From positions 1 through 56,239 of the IMG/VR virus record IMGVR_UViG_3300021197_000101: DNA of 56,239 bases; one strand, given 5' to 3'. The first letter of the stretch is position 1. Every line of letters begins with the position of its first letter. The notes beneath the pieces were generated by a model. That model saw nothing but the letters and a program-made list of their open reading frames with translations. It had not been told where the DNA came from and ran no database searches. This stretch comes from a virus. Below, piece by piece: positions 26,057 to 32,250 of the stretch. The position numbers were made by a program, and so were the translations under genes.

Positions 26057-26201
26057 AAATTTTTTCTCTTATCTCAGACTTACCAATTCCTAGATCCTTA
26101 AGTTCACGATCAGTTAGGTTCATCAGTGTTTGATAATCTGCTCGTCTTTGCTGGGATACTTGGATTGCTTTTAAGATTCGGTCACAATATGCTTTAAACA
26201 T
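26037..26201 (-). CDS. DUF1127 small protein
   Basis: The ATG at 26201, with GGAG 7 bases before it, opens a 54-residue protein. Its C-terminal half, LMNLTDRELKDLGIGKSEIREKIYG, is the DUF1127 signature (L..LtDreLkDiGi.rs.I). Bacterial DUF1127 proteins, frequent in Alphaproteobacteria, are small regulators, some of them RNA-binding. It is the first gene after a promoter candidate and overlaps TerS by 20 bases. It is either a packaging-operon regulator or a host-derived modulator; the role is inference. Confidence 0.8.
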   Translation of the reverse strand: MFKAYCDRILKAIQVSQQRRADYQTLMNLTDRELKDLGIGKSEIREKIYGERTY

Positions 26202-26256
26202 TTTCTACTCCTTTAAATGTTAGCCCTAACTAGGCAGGAGTAGTTATATTCAATTA

Positions 26257-26285
26257 GTTATAACATACTATAGATAATAATGCAA
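26257..26285 (-). promoter_or_regulatory. Sigma-70-like promoter before the packaging operon
   Basis: On the minus strand TTGCAT (26285-26280), 17 bases and TATAAC (26262-26257) lie in the 96-bp gap upstream of the DUF1127 gene. The same two hexamers at the same spacing occur upstream of the integrase operon (37461-37489). Confidence 0.45.
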
Positions 26286-26297
26286 CCCCGTTATGCA

Positions 26298-26654
26298 TTA
26301 AGTTGGTTGATAGTGTTCTTCACCAGATAGTATTACATGAAAGTCAGAGCCGCCTTCTTCAAAACATACAATCTTATCACCTGCAGATAATGCAATAAAT
26401 GAATTACTCTCTACAACTTTATCATTAGTACTAGCTGCTAAACTTATTTCATCTGCAATACTGTGGTAAGTAGTTGTAGCTAACTCATACCATTGTATAC
26501 TATACTTCTTAGAGCTTGTTGCTCCATTCGATACAAGTAAAAACTTAATTAACGAAGTAAAATTATTAGGGCAAGTATATATTATGTCACCACTTGCCCC
26601 ACCTGATGTAGCAGATAAGTTCTTTGCTTTAGTAAAATATTTAGCTGCAGTCAT
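26298..26654 (-). CDS. Small beta-rich probable virion protein
   Basis: The 118-residue protein starts MTAAKYFTKAKNLSATSG with CPNNFTSLIKFLLVSNG, then a beta pattern with IVCFEEGGSDFHVILSGEEHYQPT at the end. Overall it resembles the small fibre-cluster protein at 6766-7077 in type, though not clearly in sequence. It sits upstream of the packaging operon and 5 bp from the basic protein gene. Unknown function. Confidence 0.65.
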   Translation of the reverse strand: MTAAKYFTKAKNLSATSGGASGDIIYTCPNNFTSLIKFLLVSNGATSSKKYSIQWYELATTTYHSIADEISLAASTNDKVVESNSFIALSAGDKIVCFEEGGSDFHVILSGEEHYQPT

Positions 26655-26659
26655 TTAGC

Positions 26660-27160
26660 TTACTTTAACTTATTAATCATAGTGGTAAGTTGTTTGATTC
26701 TAGCTGATGCAGCTTTATCATCTTTACCTTTTTGTCTAGCGTTAGCTATTTTTGTTCGAAGTTTTCTCTGTTCTGCTTTTAATTGTGTTATTGTAGGTCT
26801 AGGCTTAGGTTTAACTTTAGGTGATTTTTTAGGTTCAGTTCCAGCAGAGATTGCAATTTCAGCACGTCTTATTAGAACTTCATTTTTGTTATCACCACGA
26901 CCACCCTTAACATCGCTAAGAGTTCTAGCTGTAACTTTTGGTTGTTTACCTGCACCAAGTTTTTTAGGTGCAGCTTTCTTTAGATCTTCTGCATAAACAG
27001 CTGCCATTACTTTACCATCTTTATTAGTATAGTAAAGTGCTCCAGCTTTTTTAGCTGCTGCAATACTTTTATATTTACCAGCCTTAGCTTTTTCTTTAGT
27101 AAGGCTAGAACCTTTTTCTTTTATCTGATTATTTAAATATGTACGAAGTGACATAGCCAT
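26660..27160 (-). CDS. Basic Lys/Ala-rich phage protein
   Basis: This 166-residue protein is strongly basic (many K and R throughout). The motif KYKSIAAAKKAGALYYTNKDGKVMAAVYAEDL (about 28-59) is conserved in marine phages, and the C-terminal half is a K/R-rich helix (TQLKAEQRKLRTKIANARQ). It could bind nucleic acid or be packaged in the capsid. AAGGA lies 8 bases before the first ATG. Confidence 0.7.
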   Translation of the reverse strand: MAMSLRTYLNNQIKEKGSSLTKEKAKAGKYKSIAAAKKAGALYYTNKDGKVMAAVYAEDLKKAAPKKLGAGKQPKVTARTLSDVKGGRGDNKNEVLIRRAEIAISAGTEPKKSPKVKPKPRPTITQLKAEQRKLRTKIANARQKGKDDKAASARIKQLTTMINKLK

Positions 27161-27171
27161 GTTGTTGTTCC

Positions 27172-27447
27172 TTACTTGTAAGTGTTCTTGGCAGTCTTAA
27201 CGCCAGTATTCATTGTACCTGTAGACTTAACCATGCCGCCTTGGTTATACATGGCAACCTTACCACCTTTAGCATATGCTTTCTTTTTCATTCCAGCACC
27301 GCCTTTAGCATAACCTTTTTTCTTCATGCTCATACCGCCTTTGTTCATTTTACCTTTACCATCAGCAGCATAGAATGGAACTTTCTTTCCACCCTTCTCT
27401 ACCATTTTAAGACCGCCAGCAGCGTATCCTTTTTTCTTCATGTTCAT
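27172..27447 (-). CDS. Repetitive Lys/Gly/Met protein with MKKKGYAKGG units
   Basis: The 91-residue protein is made of units of the form MKKKGYA(A/K)GG: three clear copies (residues 3, 41 and 53) plus looser ones (MNKGG, YAKGGK, YNQGG). The isoelectric point must be very high. Such peptides recur in marine phage genomes in head-gene neighbourhoods; DNA condensation or capsid lining is a guess. Its ATG overlaps the stop of the upstream gene (ATGA). Confidence 0.7.
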   Translation of the reverse strand: MNMKKKGYAAGGLKMVEKGGKKVPFYAADGKGKMNKGGMSMKKKGYAKGGAGMKKKAYAKGGKVAMYNQGGMVKSTGTMNTGVKTAKNTYK

Positions 27448-28124
27448 GATTCTTCCTCACTATATAAATTGTTAAACACTCGTTGCGTATCCCAAACATA
27501 GTCTACGTGTTCTTTCGAGTTGTATGTATGTTGATTAGGTTTAAAGTCTGGAGCACCTTCTCCTGTTTCAAACCAAGCTGGGTGAGTTACTCTCACTCTG
27601 TTATTGGGCAACGCAACAATGTTACCAGTATAGTTACCAGCATCTAACAACTCTAATACATGAGATTGTTTGTGTTGAGCTGGGTCATCTGCAACTTCAC
27701 TGTCTGTGTAGTCTACAGTAAAATAATATTTAGCTGGGTAAAACTCTCCGTCTACCTTGGCTATCCAAGGAGCTGGAGTTGCTCTTTCTAACTTATACAC
27801 ACTGTGGTGGTGCGACATACAATCCCAAGGTTGTGCTAGATAAGGTGGTAACTCTTGAGGCCAATCTTCTAGGGGGGTGTCTGCAACCAGAGCTACCAGA
27901 GGTAACCTAGCCCACATCGCACCACCATGTATATTGGGGCTATCATTATCATCAGACTCGCAGCCTGTAAAAATAACTTGAAAGCTGAGAGTCCTGTTTG
28001 GCATAGTAGTGACACCAATGACCATGCAATGTAGGAACTCTCCATGATACTCCTCTAAGTTTTTTGTATACTCTCTTCTAACCCACGCCTTAAAGTGAGG
28101 AATGCTGCTTGTTAAATAAGGCAT
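27444..28124 (-). CDS. Conserved marine phage protein of unknown function
   Basis: The 226-residue protein is rich in aromatic residues. Its blocks IPHFKAWVRREYTKNLEEYHGEF, LSFQVIFTGCE, NIHGGAMWARLPLVALV, QPWDCMSHHHSV and DDPAQHKQSHVLELLDAGNYTGNIVALPNNRVRVT are recognisably conserved in many marine phages and prophages. The H-rich segment DCMSHHHSV hints at a metal or active site. No function is known. It starts directly at the stop of the preceding gene. Confidence 0.75.
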   Translation of the reverse strand: MPYLTSSIPHFKAWVRREYTKNLEEYHGEFLHCMVIGVTTMPNRTLSFQVIFTGCESDDNDSPNIHGGAMWARLPLVALVADTPLEDWPQELPPYLAQPWDCMSHHHSVYKLERATPAPWIAKVDGEFYPAKYYFTVDYTDSEVADDPAQHKQSHVLELLDAGNYTGNIVALPNNRVRVTHPAWFETGEGAPDFKPNQHTYNSKEHVDYVWDTQRVFNNLYSEEES

Positions 28125-28376
28125 CTATCTGTGGGACTTCGTTTTCTTTGCAATTTTTTTAGGTTGAGCCACATGCTGCTTACCTGCCTTAGTGCCTTTT
28201 CGTTTTGCTCTGGAAGTGGCTGCGTACTCACTAGCACTAAGAGACTTAATAGCCGAAGAAGGTAAGTAACGTTCACCAGTAGCCTTAGACCCTTGCGTAG
28301 ATGGCTTACCACTTTTGGTTCTCCACTTTTGTTTTGTCCAAGACTTCAGGCTTTTTTGTGATTTAGAAAGTGCCAC
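28125..28376 (-). CDS. Small basic conserved phage protein
   Basis: The 83-residue protein starts at GTG 28376, immediately after the stop of the 24-residue gene. Its sequence ALSKSQKSLKSWTKQKWRTKSGKPS, GERYLPSSAIKSLSASEYAATSRAKR and QPKKIAKKTKS is of a family seen in many marine phages and large eukaryotic viruses, of unknown function. It is very basic (K and R about one quarter) and may bind nucleic acid or virion. Confidence 0.75.
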   Translation of the reverse strand: MALSKSQKSLKSWTKQKWRTKSGKPSTQGSKATGERYLPSSAIKSLSASEYAATSRAKRKGTKAGKQHVAQPKKIAKKTKSHR

Positions 28377-28451
28377 TTAGCAGCACTCACACTCTGGATT
28401 ACATTTACGATTTATCAAGGCACACCATAGTCTTTTTAAATACCTTCTCAT
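28377..28451 (-). CDS. 24-residue Cys-rich microprotein
   Basis: ATG 28451 overlaps the stop of the upstream gene as ATGA, and a strong GGAGGAGG lies 8 bases before it. The peptide begins MRRYLKRLWCALINRK and ends CNPECECC, followed by TAA and then, without a gap, the GTG of the next gene. It has five cysteines in 24 residues with an amphipathic basic N-terminus. The exact fit between two genes makes it very likely translated. Metal binding or membrane association is inferred from composition only. Confidence 0.7.
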   Translation of the reverse strand: MRRYLKRLWCALINRKCNPECECC

Positions 28452-28627
28452 CTGTATCCTCCTCCTTTTGCTTTATATTGTTTTGCAACCATCTGGGCTT
28501 TTCTCGCAGACCATTGTCCGGGTGAGCCACCTTTGCCACCGGCTTTAACTTTGGCAACGAGGTTTTTACGCATAGTCGGTTTGGTGTAGTTACCAGCAGC
28601 ATTAACTTTACTTTTCTTTGCAGCCAT
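28448..28627 (-). CDS. Small basic protein with WSARKAQ motif
   Basis: The 59-residue protein (MAAKKSKVNAAGNYTKPTM...) contains GGKGGSPGQWSARKAQMVAKQYKAKGGGYR. The G-G-x-x-G-x-WSARKAQ...YK..GGGY signature is the one I know as DUF5872 (moderately sure), found in phages and giant viruses without known function. It overlaps the Cys-rich microprotein gene by 4 bases. Confidence 0.78.
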   Translation of the reverse strand: MAAKKSKVNAAGNYTKPTMRKNLVAKVKAGGKGGSPGQWSARKAQMVAKQYKAKGGGYR

Positions 28628-28639
28628 TAGAAGCTCCTA

Positions 28640-28990
28640 TTAAAATGAAAACTTTACGCCCATTGTAATATCACCAAATTCAAAGTCTGCATCTGACGAT
28701 ACTTCTGTGTAAGTTGTTAGACCTTTCCAAGCATACTCAGCTTTCCAGTCTACACCGGTAAAGATATCACCATTGTTAATATCTAATACATCTACAGTTG
28801 TTTCAGCAGAAAGAGTAGTTCCGTATGCACCCATGCTTAGTTTAGGTGTAACATCCAGTTCCCACGTTTCTTTTCCTGTTGTATAACTCATATCTGTTTC
28901 AGCACCGACAGATAATCCATATCCAATATCCATAGCCGACACTGATGTTCCTACAACTGCTACTGCAGTCGCTAATAATAACTTCTTCAT
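28640..28990 (-). CDS. Secreted outer-membrane-type beta-barrel protein
   Basis: The 116-residue protein has a classic signal peptide (MKKLLLATAVAVVGTSVSA, cleavage before MDIGYG) and then alternating polar/hydrophobic strands (DIGYGLSVGAETDMSYT, LSMGAYGTTLSAETTVDVL, VKFSF). It ends in phenylalanine, as outer membrane barrels do. In an infected Gram-negative cell it would go to the outer membrane. It could modify the surface to exclude other phages or act in lysis; these roles are inference. It is short for a full barrel, giving about 6-8 strands. Confidence 0.72.
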   Translation of the reverse strand: MKKLLLATAVAVVGTSVSAMDIGYGLSVGAETDMSYTTGKETWELDVTPKLSMGAYGTTLSAETTVDVLDINNGDIFTGVDWKAEYAWKGLTTYTEVSSDADFEFGDITMGVKFSF

Positions 28991-28999
28991 TTTATACTC

Positions 29000-29185
29000 C
29001 TATAAATTTGTTCCGATTTTAACGCATGTTGGTATTGCGTATATACCTTTTGCTACTAAGTCATTTGTTACGATAATAGTTTCCTGCTTACAGGCTTCCT
29101 CTGTATAGAAAGGCTCTGGCTTTGCTACAACCTGACAAGATAATGCTGATGGGTTTGTACACATCAACAATACAGCTATCCACAT
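29000..29185 (-). CDS. Small exported protein with Cys pair
   Basis: I chose ATG 29185, which overlaps the upstream stop (TGATG), giving 61 residues: MWIAVLLMCTNPSALSC, a hydrophobic leader, then FYTEEACKQE and a second Cys in PTCVKIG. Two plus-strand genes (39052-39222 and 39407-39625) have the same plan. It is probably periplasmic with a disulphide. Unknown function. Confidence 0.65.
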   Translation of the reverse strand: MWIAVLLMCTNPSALSCQVVAKPEPFYTEEACKQETIIVTNDLVAKGIYAIPTCVKIGTNL

Positions 29186-29469
29186 CACCAAGCTCTACAA
29201 GACCAGTACCGTGCAGTAAACTTGTCAGTTGCTGTATCACAGTTATGTCTTGCCCTAAAGCTTTTACGTCTAGCTGGTTGATCTTTCTTAATGCTCATGT
29301 TGGGATCACCAAAACGAACAATCTTCACTTCCTTGCCTTTCTTAGCAAGTACAGCAGACTTCTTAGATCCACCGGGAGTTTTCTTTGGTTTGTTATAACC
29401 CGGAAATGTTTCACCCCGATATTTTAATTTGCCACTAGGTAGACGTTCTACGTCTTTGGTTGTTGCCAT
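29185..29469 (-). CDS. Conserved basic phage protein (KLKYRGETFPGYNKP family)
   Basis: The 94-residue protein shows LPSGKLKYRGETFPGYNKPKKTP, KKSAVLAKKGKEVKIVRFGDPNMS and RRKSFRARHNCD...ARYWSCRAW. This set is well conserved in marine phages (a family I recall as DUF6321). The three C-terminal Cys/His could bind zinc. The start overlaps the endolysin stop (TAATG). Function unknown. Confidence 0.78.
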   Translation of the reverse strand: MATTKDVERLPSGKLKYRGETFPGYNKPKKTPGGSKKSAVLAKKGKEVKIVRFGDPNMSIKKDQPARRKSFRARHNCDTATDKFTARYWSCRAW

Positions 29470-29945
29470 TACACCATCAATTCAAAATGTGGTCCGTCAA
29501 TAAAAGGTCTACGACCCTGAGATCTACGAAGGTCAATGTAAGCATTCATTGCGTCTTCCATTGTTCCTTCCCAGTTTCTTATATCCATTGGGTATGGCAT
29601 TTCTGGTGTACCCCATGCTGCTCCCCAGCAAATAGGAACTCCTACTTGTGAAGCTGCTTCTTTCATAGCATCAGCTATATCATCATAAACATTTAGTTCC
29701 CAGCAAGCACGTCCATTGACGTATGCCATAAGATCTACAGCTTTACCCTCTAGGTGTTTAGACTTCATGGTTTGACTAGCACCAGAAGCTACTAACTCCT
29801 TTTGCTGTTCTACGGTTCTTAAACCTTGGATCACCCCGAAGTCAATTTTATCACTCAAGGTGATAGCCATCTTGACTACTGCCTGTAGACTGTCATCTAC
29901 ACCTTCTAGTTTATCTAAGCTACGTCTACTTAATTTAAATGCCAT
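29469..29945 (-). CDS. Endolysin, M15 L-alanyl-D-glutamate-type peptidase
   Basis: The 158-residue protein has the M15 zinc peptidase set: GLRT (R43), the S-x-H-x-x-G-x-A-x-D motif SKHLEGKAVDL with H64 and D71 as ligands, and GPHFEL with H153 near the end. It matches T5-type and marine phage endolysins in length. It lies 2 bp downstream of the holin gene, the expected lysis pair; AGGA precedes the ATG by 7 bases. It would cut the peptide cross-links of host peptidoglycan. Confidence 0.88.
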   Translation of the reverse strand: MAFKLSRRSLDKLEGVDDSLQAVVKMAITLSDKIDFGVIQGLRTVEQQKELVASGASQTMKSKHLEGKAVDLMAYVNGRACWELNVYDDIADAMKEAASQVGVPICWGAAWGTPEMPYPMDIRNWEGTMEDAMNAYIDLRRSQGRRPFIDGPHFELMV

Positions 29946-29947
29946 GT

Positions 29948-30331
29948 CTATTTCCTAAAAAACTTGGTAGCTGCCCTTACACCGAAAGATGCAGATACGA
30001 TTACGCCTAATGTGTATTGGTAGTAGCTTGGCATAACTTCCAAAGCAGTAAAGCCATCTGCTACTATCTGTCTACCCCAATCCCCACAGAATGCAAGGAT
30101 TAATGGAATTGAAAATAAAATTGTTAGCCATTCGTCTTTCCACGAGTTAGCTGATGCTTTCGCCATGATGCGATCCCACTCAGCTTCACTGGTAGCAGCT
30201 GAAAGCATTATCTGTGCTTCAGCCTCTGCCTTAGCTACCTTTACTTTATTCTGTGCAGCTTTCTGTTCTACCTTGCCGTTAAGCCAAGTACCTGCCAAAC
30301 TAGCTATAGGTCCAATCAAACCTTGTATCAT
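29948..30331 (-). CDS. Holin, GTA 3TM type
   Basis: This 127-residue protein has an N-terminal glycine-rich segment (MIQGLIGPIASLAGTWLNG), a long A/K/E helix (20-58), WKDEWLTILFSIPLILAFCGDW as a membrane helix (about 65-86) and YYQYTLGVIVSASFGVRAATKFF as the last one. This is the pattern of the GTA-type holin family of Alphaproteobacteria and their phages. It is followed by the endolysin. It would form the lesion that lets the endolysin out or triggers lysis. Confidence 0.85.
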   Translation of the reverse strand: MIQGLIGPIASLAGTWLNGKVEQKAAQNKVKVAKAEAEAQIMLSAATSEAEWDRIMAKASANSWKDEWLTILFSIPLILAFCGDWGRQIVADGFTALEVMPSYYQYTLGVIVSASFGVRAATKFFRK

Positions 30332-30630
30332 TTCTTATTCCCCATTGCTGTAAACCCAAAGTATGCACCGACAAGTGCTGAGACAGATACGACATAGATG
30401 TTAGCAATATCTGCTATTAACATTGCTGCTGTATCCATTCCAATAAGTGTACATAAGAAGATACCCATAGGGTAGAGTACCATTCCAGATAAAGCAAACC
30501 AAGTCATGTTGCGTTGGGCATCACGCTTGGCATCTTCATCTTCCATCTTTCTACGTCTATCTTCTAAATAGATCTCACGCTCTTCAGCATCGAGTTTACC
30601 GTTCTTGTCTAGGTCATATTCTTCTACCAT
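30328..30630 (-). CDS. Membrane protein with an EF-hand calcium loop
   Basis: Starting at the ATG that overlaps the upstream stop (TAATG), the 100-residue protein begins MVEEYDLDKNGKLDAEE, a textbook EF-hand loop (D6, D8, N10, K12, D14, E17). A charged helix and two membrane segments (about 47-66 and 74-95) follow. It is coupled to the holin gene (ATGA). A calcium-sensing lysis or membrane-attached protein is inferred; similar proteins occur in other marine phages next to holins. Confidence 0.75.
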   Translation of the reverse strand: MVEEYDLDKNGKLDAEEREIYLEDRRRKMEDEDAKRDAQRNMTWFALSGMVLYPMGIFLCTLIGMDTAAMLIADIANIYVVSVSALVGAYFGFTAMGNKK

Positions 30631-30881
30631 TATTCCCAATCTCTTTTTCTCTGGGGGTCTAACACATCGTGCCTATTAAGATGACCCTCTAAATACATAG
30701 CACGTTCTACTCTATCTAGAGTATACTTAACACCTGTATCTTGACGGATAGCTTCTCGTACATAGAATACGTCTGAACGTGGTATATGTACTCTTCGTAG
30801 TTGAGCTTCGTTGTTATCAGCTAGTGCTTTATAAAATTCCTCTATAACGGAATCCGAAGCAAACATTTTTTTCTTGGACAT
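30630..30881 (-). CDS. Conserved small phage protein, first gene of the leftward operon
   Basis: The 83-residue protein contains FASDSVIEEFYKALADNNEAQLRRVHIPRSDVFYVREAIRQDTGVKYTLDRVERAMYLEGHL, a helical sequence well conserved among marine phages; helix pairs with YTLDRVERAMYLEG suggest a winged or helix-turn-helix fold. It is the first gene after the consensus promoter at 31065-31093, so it may be a regulator. A weak ribosome site precedes the ATG. Confidence 0.75.
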   Translation of the reverse strand: MSKKKMFASDSVIEEFYKALADNNEAQLRRVHIPRSDVFYVREAIRQDTGVKYTLDRVERAMYLEGHLNRHDVLDPQRKRDWE

Positions 30882-30884
30882 TGC

Positions 30885-30980
30885 TAGTTATACTTTAAGT
30901 TTTAGGAAAAGCAAGTACTTTTATTGATACGACAGAAAAAAGTTAGAATCTGTGTCAGTACTTTAAGTAATACTTTAAGT
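30885..30980. repeat. Three TACTTTAAGT repeats in the leader of the leftward operon
   Basis: TACTTTAAGT occurs at 30891-30900, 30959-30968 and 30971-30980. The 16 bases 30885-30900 recur exactly, inverted, at 37476-37491 before the integrase operon, where two more direct copies follow (37527-37536 and 37540-37549 in the form ACTTTAAGTA). A further inverted copy is at 32768-32778. They could be regulator operators or integrase arm sites. Confidence 0.55.
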
Positions 30981-31064
30981 TTAACTTATAGTATCTATTA
31001 ACTTTAATTATATTAGTAATAATAGAGTTAAGTTAAGCTTTATGTAATACGTTATGTATACATA

Positions 31065-31093
31065 ATTATAACTCATAATGCCCCCGCTGTCAA
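31065..31093 (-). promoter_or_regulatory. Perfect-consensus sigma-70 promoter, leftward
   Basis: On the minus strand TTGACA (31093-31088), 17 bases and TATAAT (31070-31065) match the sigma-70 consensus in every position. Transcription would start near 31058 and run into the gene at 30881 after a leader of about 180 bases containing the TACTTTAAGT repeats. This is probably a main promoter for the lysis and late side of the genome. Confidence 0.7.
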
Positions 31094-31244
31094 GTATTAT
31101 TTTATACACACTATGTTACAACATATTACAGTCTATACACAAATTGTTTCAATTGTAACAAGTTTTAAACAATGTGGTTAACAACCTAATTTTACTAATT
31201 TCTGTCATTCTGGGTATATATGTACGGGGCTACCCCCAGTGTCC

Positions 31245-31270
31245 CATACCGGTATGCAATGTTATAACAT
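31245..31270. promoter_or_regulatory. Two adjacent perfect 12-bp palindromes
   Basis: CATACCGGTATG (31245-31256) and ATGTTATAACAT (31259-31270) are separated by two bases. Just upstream, GGGGCTACCCC (31226-31236) can fold as a small hairpin. They lie in the divergent control region, where repressor or activator sites are expected. Confidence 0.45.
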
Positions 31271-31396
31271 AACACTAGGCCTATAAATAAAAAAAGTATC
31301 TATTTGTTGTATAACTTACTGTATTTATTAAGTATTTTACACAATATACTATTAATAATACCAGTATTGCAGTGTTATAATGTAACATTTTACAGC

Positions 31397-31481
31397 TTGT
31401 GATCACAAAACAGCTTATTTATGTATAACCCTACCCCCCTATTTGTGATCACATAAGTACACCCCTAGATTTGTGATCACG
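31397..31481. promoter_or_regulatory. Three TGTGATCACA operator-like palindromes
   Basis: TTGTGATCACAA (31397-31408), TGTGATCACA (31444-31453) and TGTGATCACG (31472-31481) lie with centres 46 and 28 bp apart. Copies two and three are also preceded by CCCCTA, forming a longer direct repeat. The half-site is CRP-like (TGTGA/TCACA), but the 6-bp spacer of CRP sites is missing, so a different dimeric regulator is expected. Confidence 0.6.
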
Positions 31482-31491
31482 TTTATATTTA

Positions 31492-31536
31492 GTTTAACAT
31501 TAAACGAAAATACAAAACTAGTTTAACGTTAAACTA
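31492..31536. promoter_or_regulatory. Two GTTTAAC palindromes
   Basis: GTTTAACATTAAAC (31492-31505) and TAGTTTAACGTTAAACTA (31519-31536, perfect over 18 bp) have centres 29 bp apart, almost the same spacing as the nearest TGTGATCACA pair. A related GTTTAAC...GTTAAA arrangement is at about 31908-31925. TGAACACTTGTTCA (31559-31572) is another palindrome nearby. Likely operators for a second dimeric regulator. Confidence 0.55.
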
Positions 31537-32163
31537 CCAGTAAATCACAGCTATTTATTGAACACTTGTTCATTTAAATTAATTTAATCTTTTTTTATTA
31601 ATTGTCGTTTTTGTCTCAAATTGGTCGCATTTAGGTTTTACAAGCCTGATTTATACTATATGTCAATCACAGGGCTTTTAGTCGGAGTGAGACTTTAAGA
31701 ATATTGACCCCCTAACGTTATTTGAAAATAGGAACCGCAACAATACTTAAAGCTTTTCTCGTTACTGATTAGCTTTTAGCGGCAAGCCTTACATCAAAGT
31801 AAAGTGACCTAATCATTATGGTAAAGTGATTAGATACCGATAACTAGCTTATGTTTTTGGGTATAGTTTAGCCTAGTTTCTAATAATGTTAGAGATGAAA
31901 TAAAGCGTTTAACATATAGTTAAATTCTTTTAGAGCGTACTAAGTACAGCGAATTAAAATGCCAAGTTGATTACAAAAAGAAAACAGATGTTGGTCGGGG
32001 TTTACTAGATAATAAGCAATTATTATTTGGGGATTTCCTAAGACGGGGTATCGCATAGCAAATGCAAAGTGCGACAATAAGTAATAGTTTCAGATAGTAA
32101 TGCGTTATAAAATGAAATATTTTATATCAAGTGACTATCTTATCAATACCTATTGATACGGGA

Positions 32164-32191
32164 TTGATAGAACAAATAAACACTTTAAGAT
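32164..32191 (+). promoter_or_regulatory. Possible rightward early promoter
   Basis: TTGATA (32164-32169), 16 bases and TAAGAT (32186-32191) give five and four matches to the sigma-70 boxes. A start near 32198 would lead through the hairpin at 32228-32250 to the first early gene. It lies 5 bases after an 18-bp palindrome (32141-32158) that could be its operator. Confidence 0.35.
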
Positions 32192-32227
32192 AAATATCGG
32201 ATAGGCATTTTAACAAGTGTCTATCTA

Positions 32228-32250
32228 GGATTTATTTTAAATCCGTTTTT
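32228..32250 (+). terminator. Terminator-like hairpin just before the first early gene
   Basis: GGATTTA and TAAATCC form a perfect 7-bp stem with a 3-base loop, followed by G and five T. It lies 26 bases before the ATG of the first plus-strand gene, so it would act as an attenuator or as the end of a small leader RNA. The AT-rich stem makes it weak on its own. Confidence 0.5.

Noticed and set aside
28405-28602. A 65-residue minus-strand frame over the WSARKAQ gene
   Set aside because: It is in a different frame from the conserved 59-residue protein (28448-28627) and the coupled 24-residue gene, which explain the region better.
31397-31481. CRP/FNR binding sites
   Set aside because: The half-sites fit CRP, but the 6-bp spacer is absent, so these are more likely sites for another regulator.
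31397-31536. CRISPR array
   Set aside because: Repeats are short (10-18 bp), palindromic and few, with unequal spacing and no cas genes.
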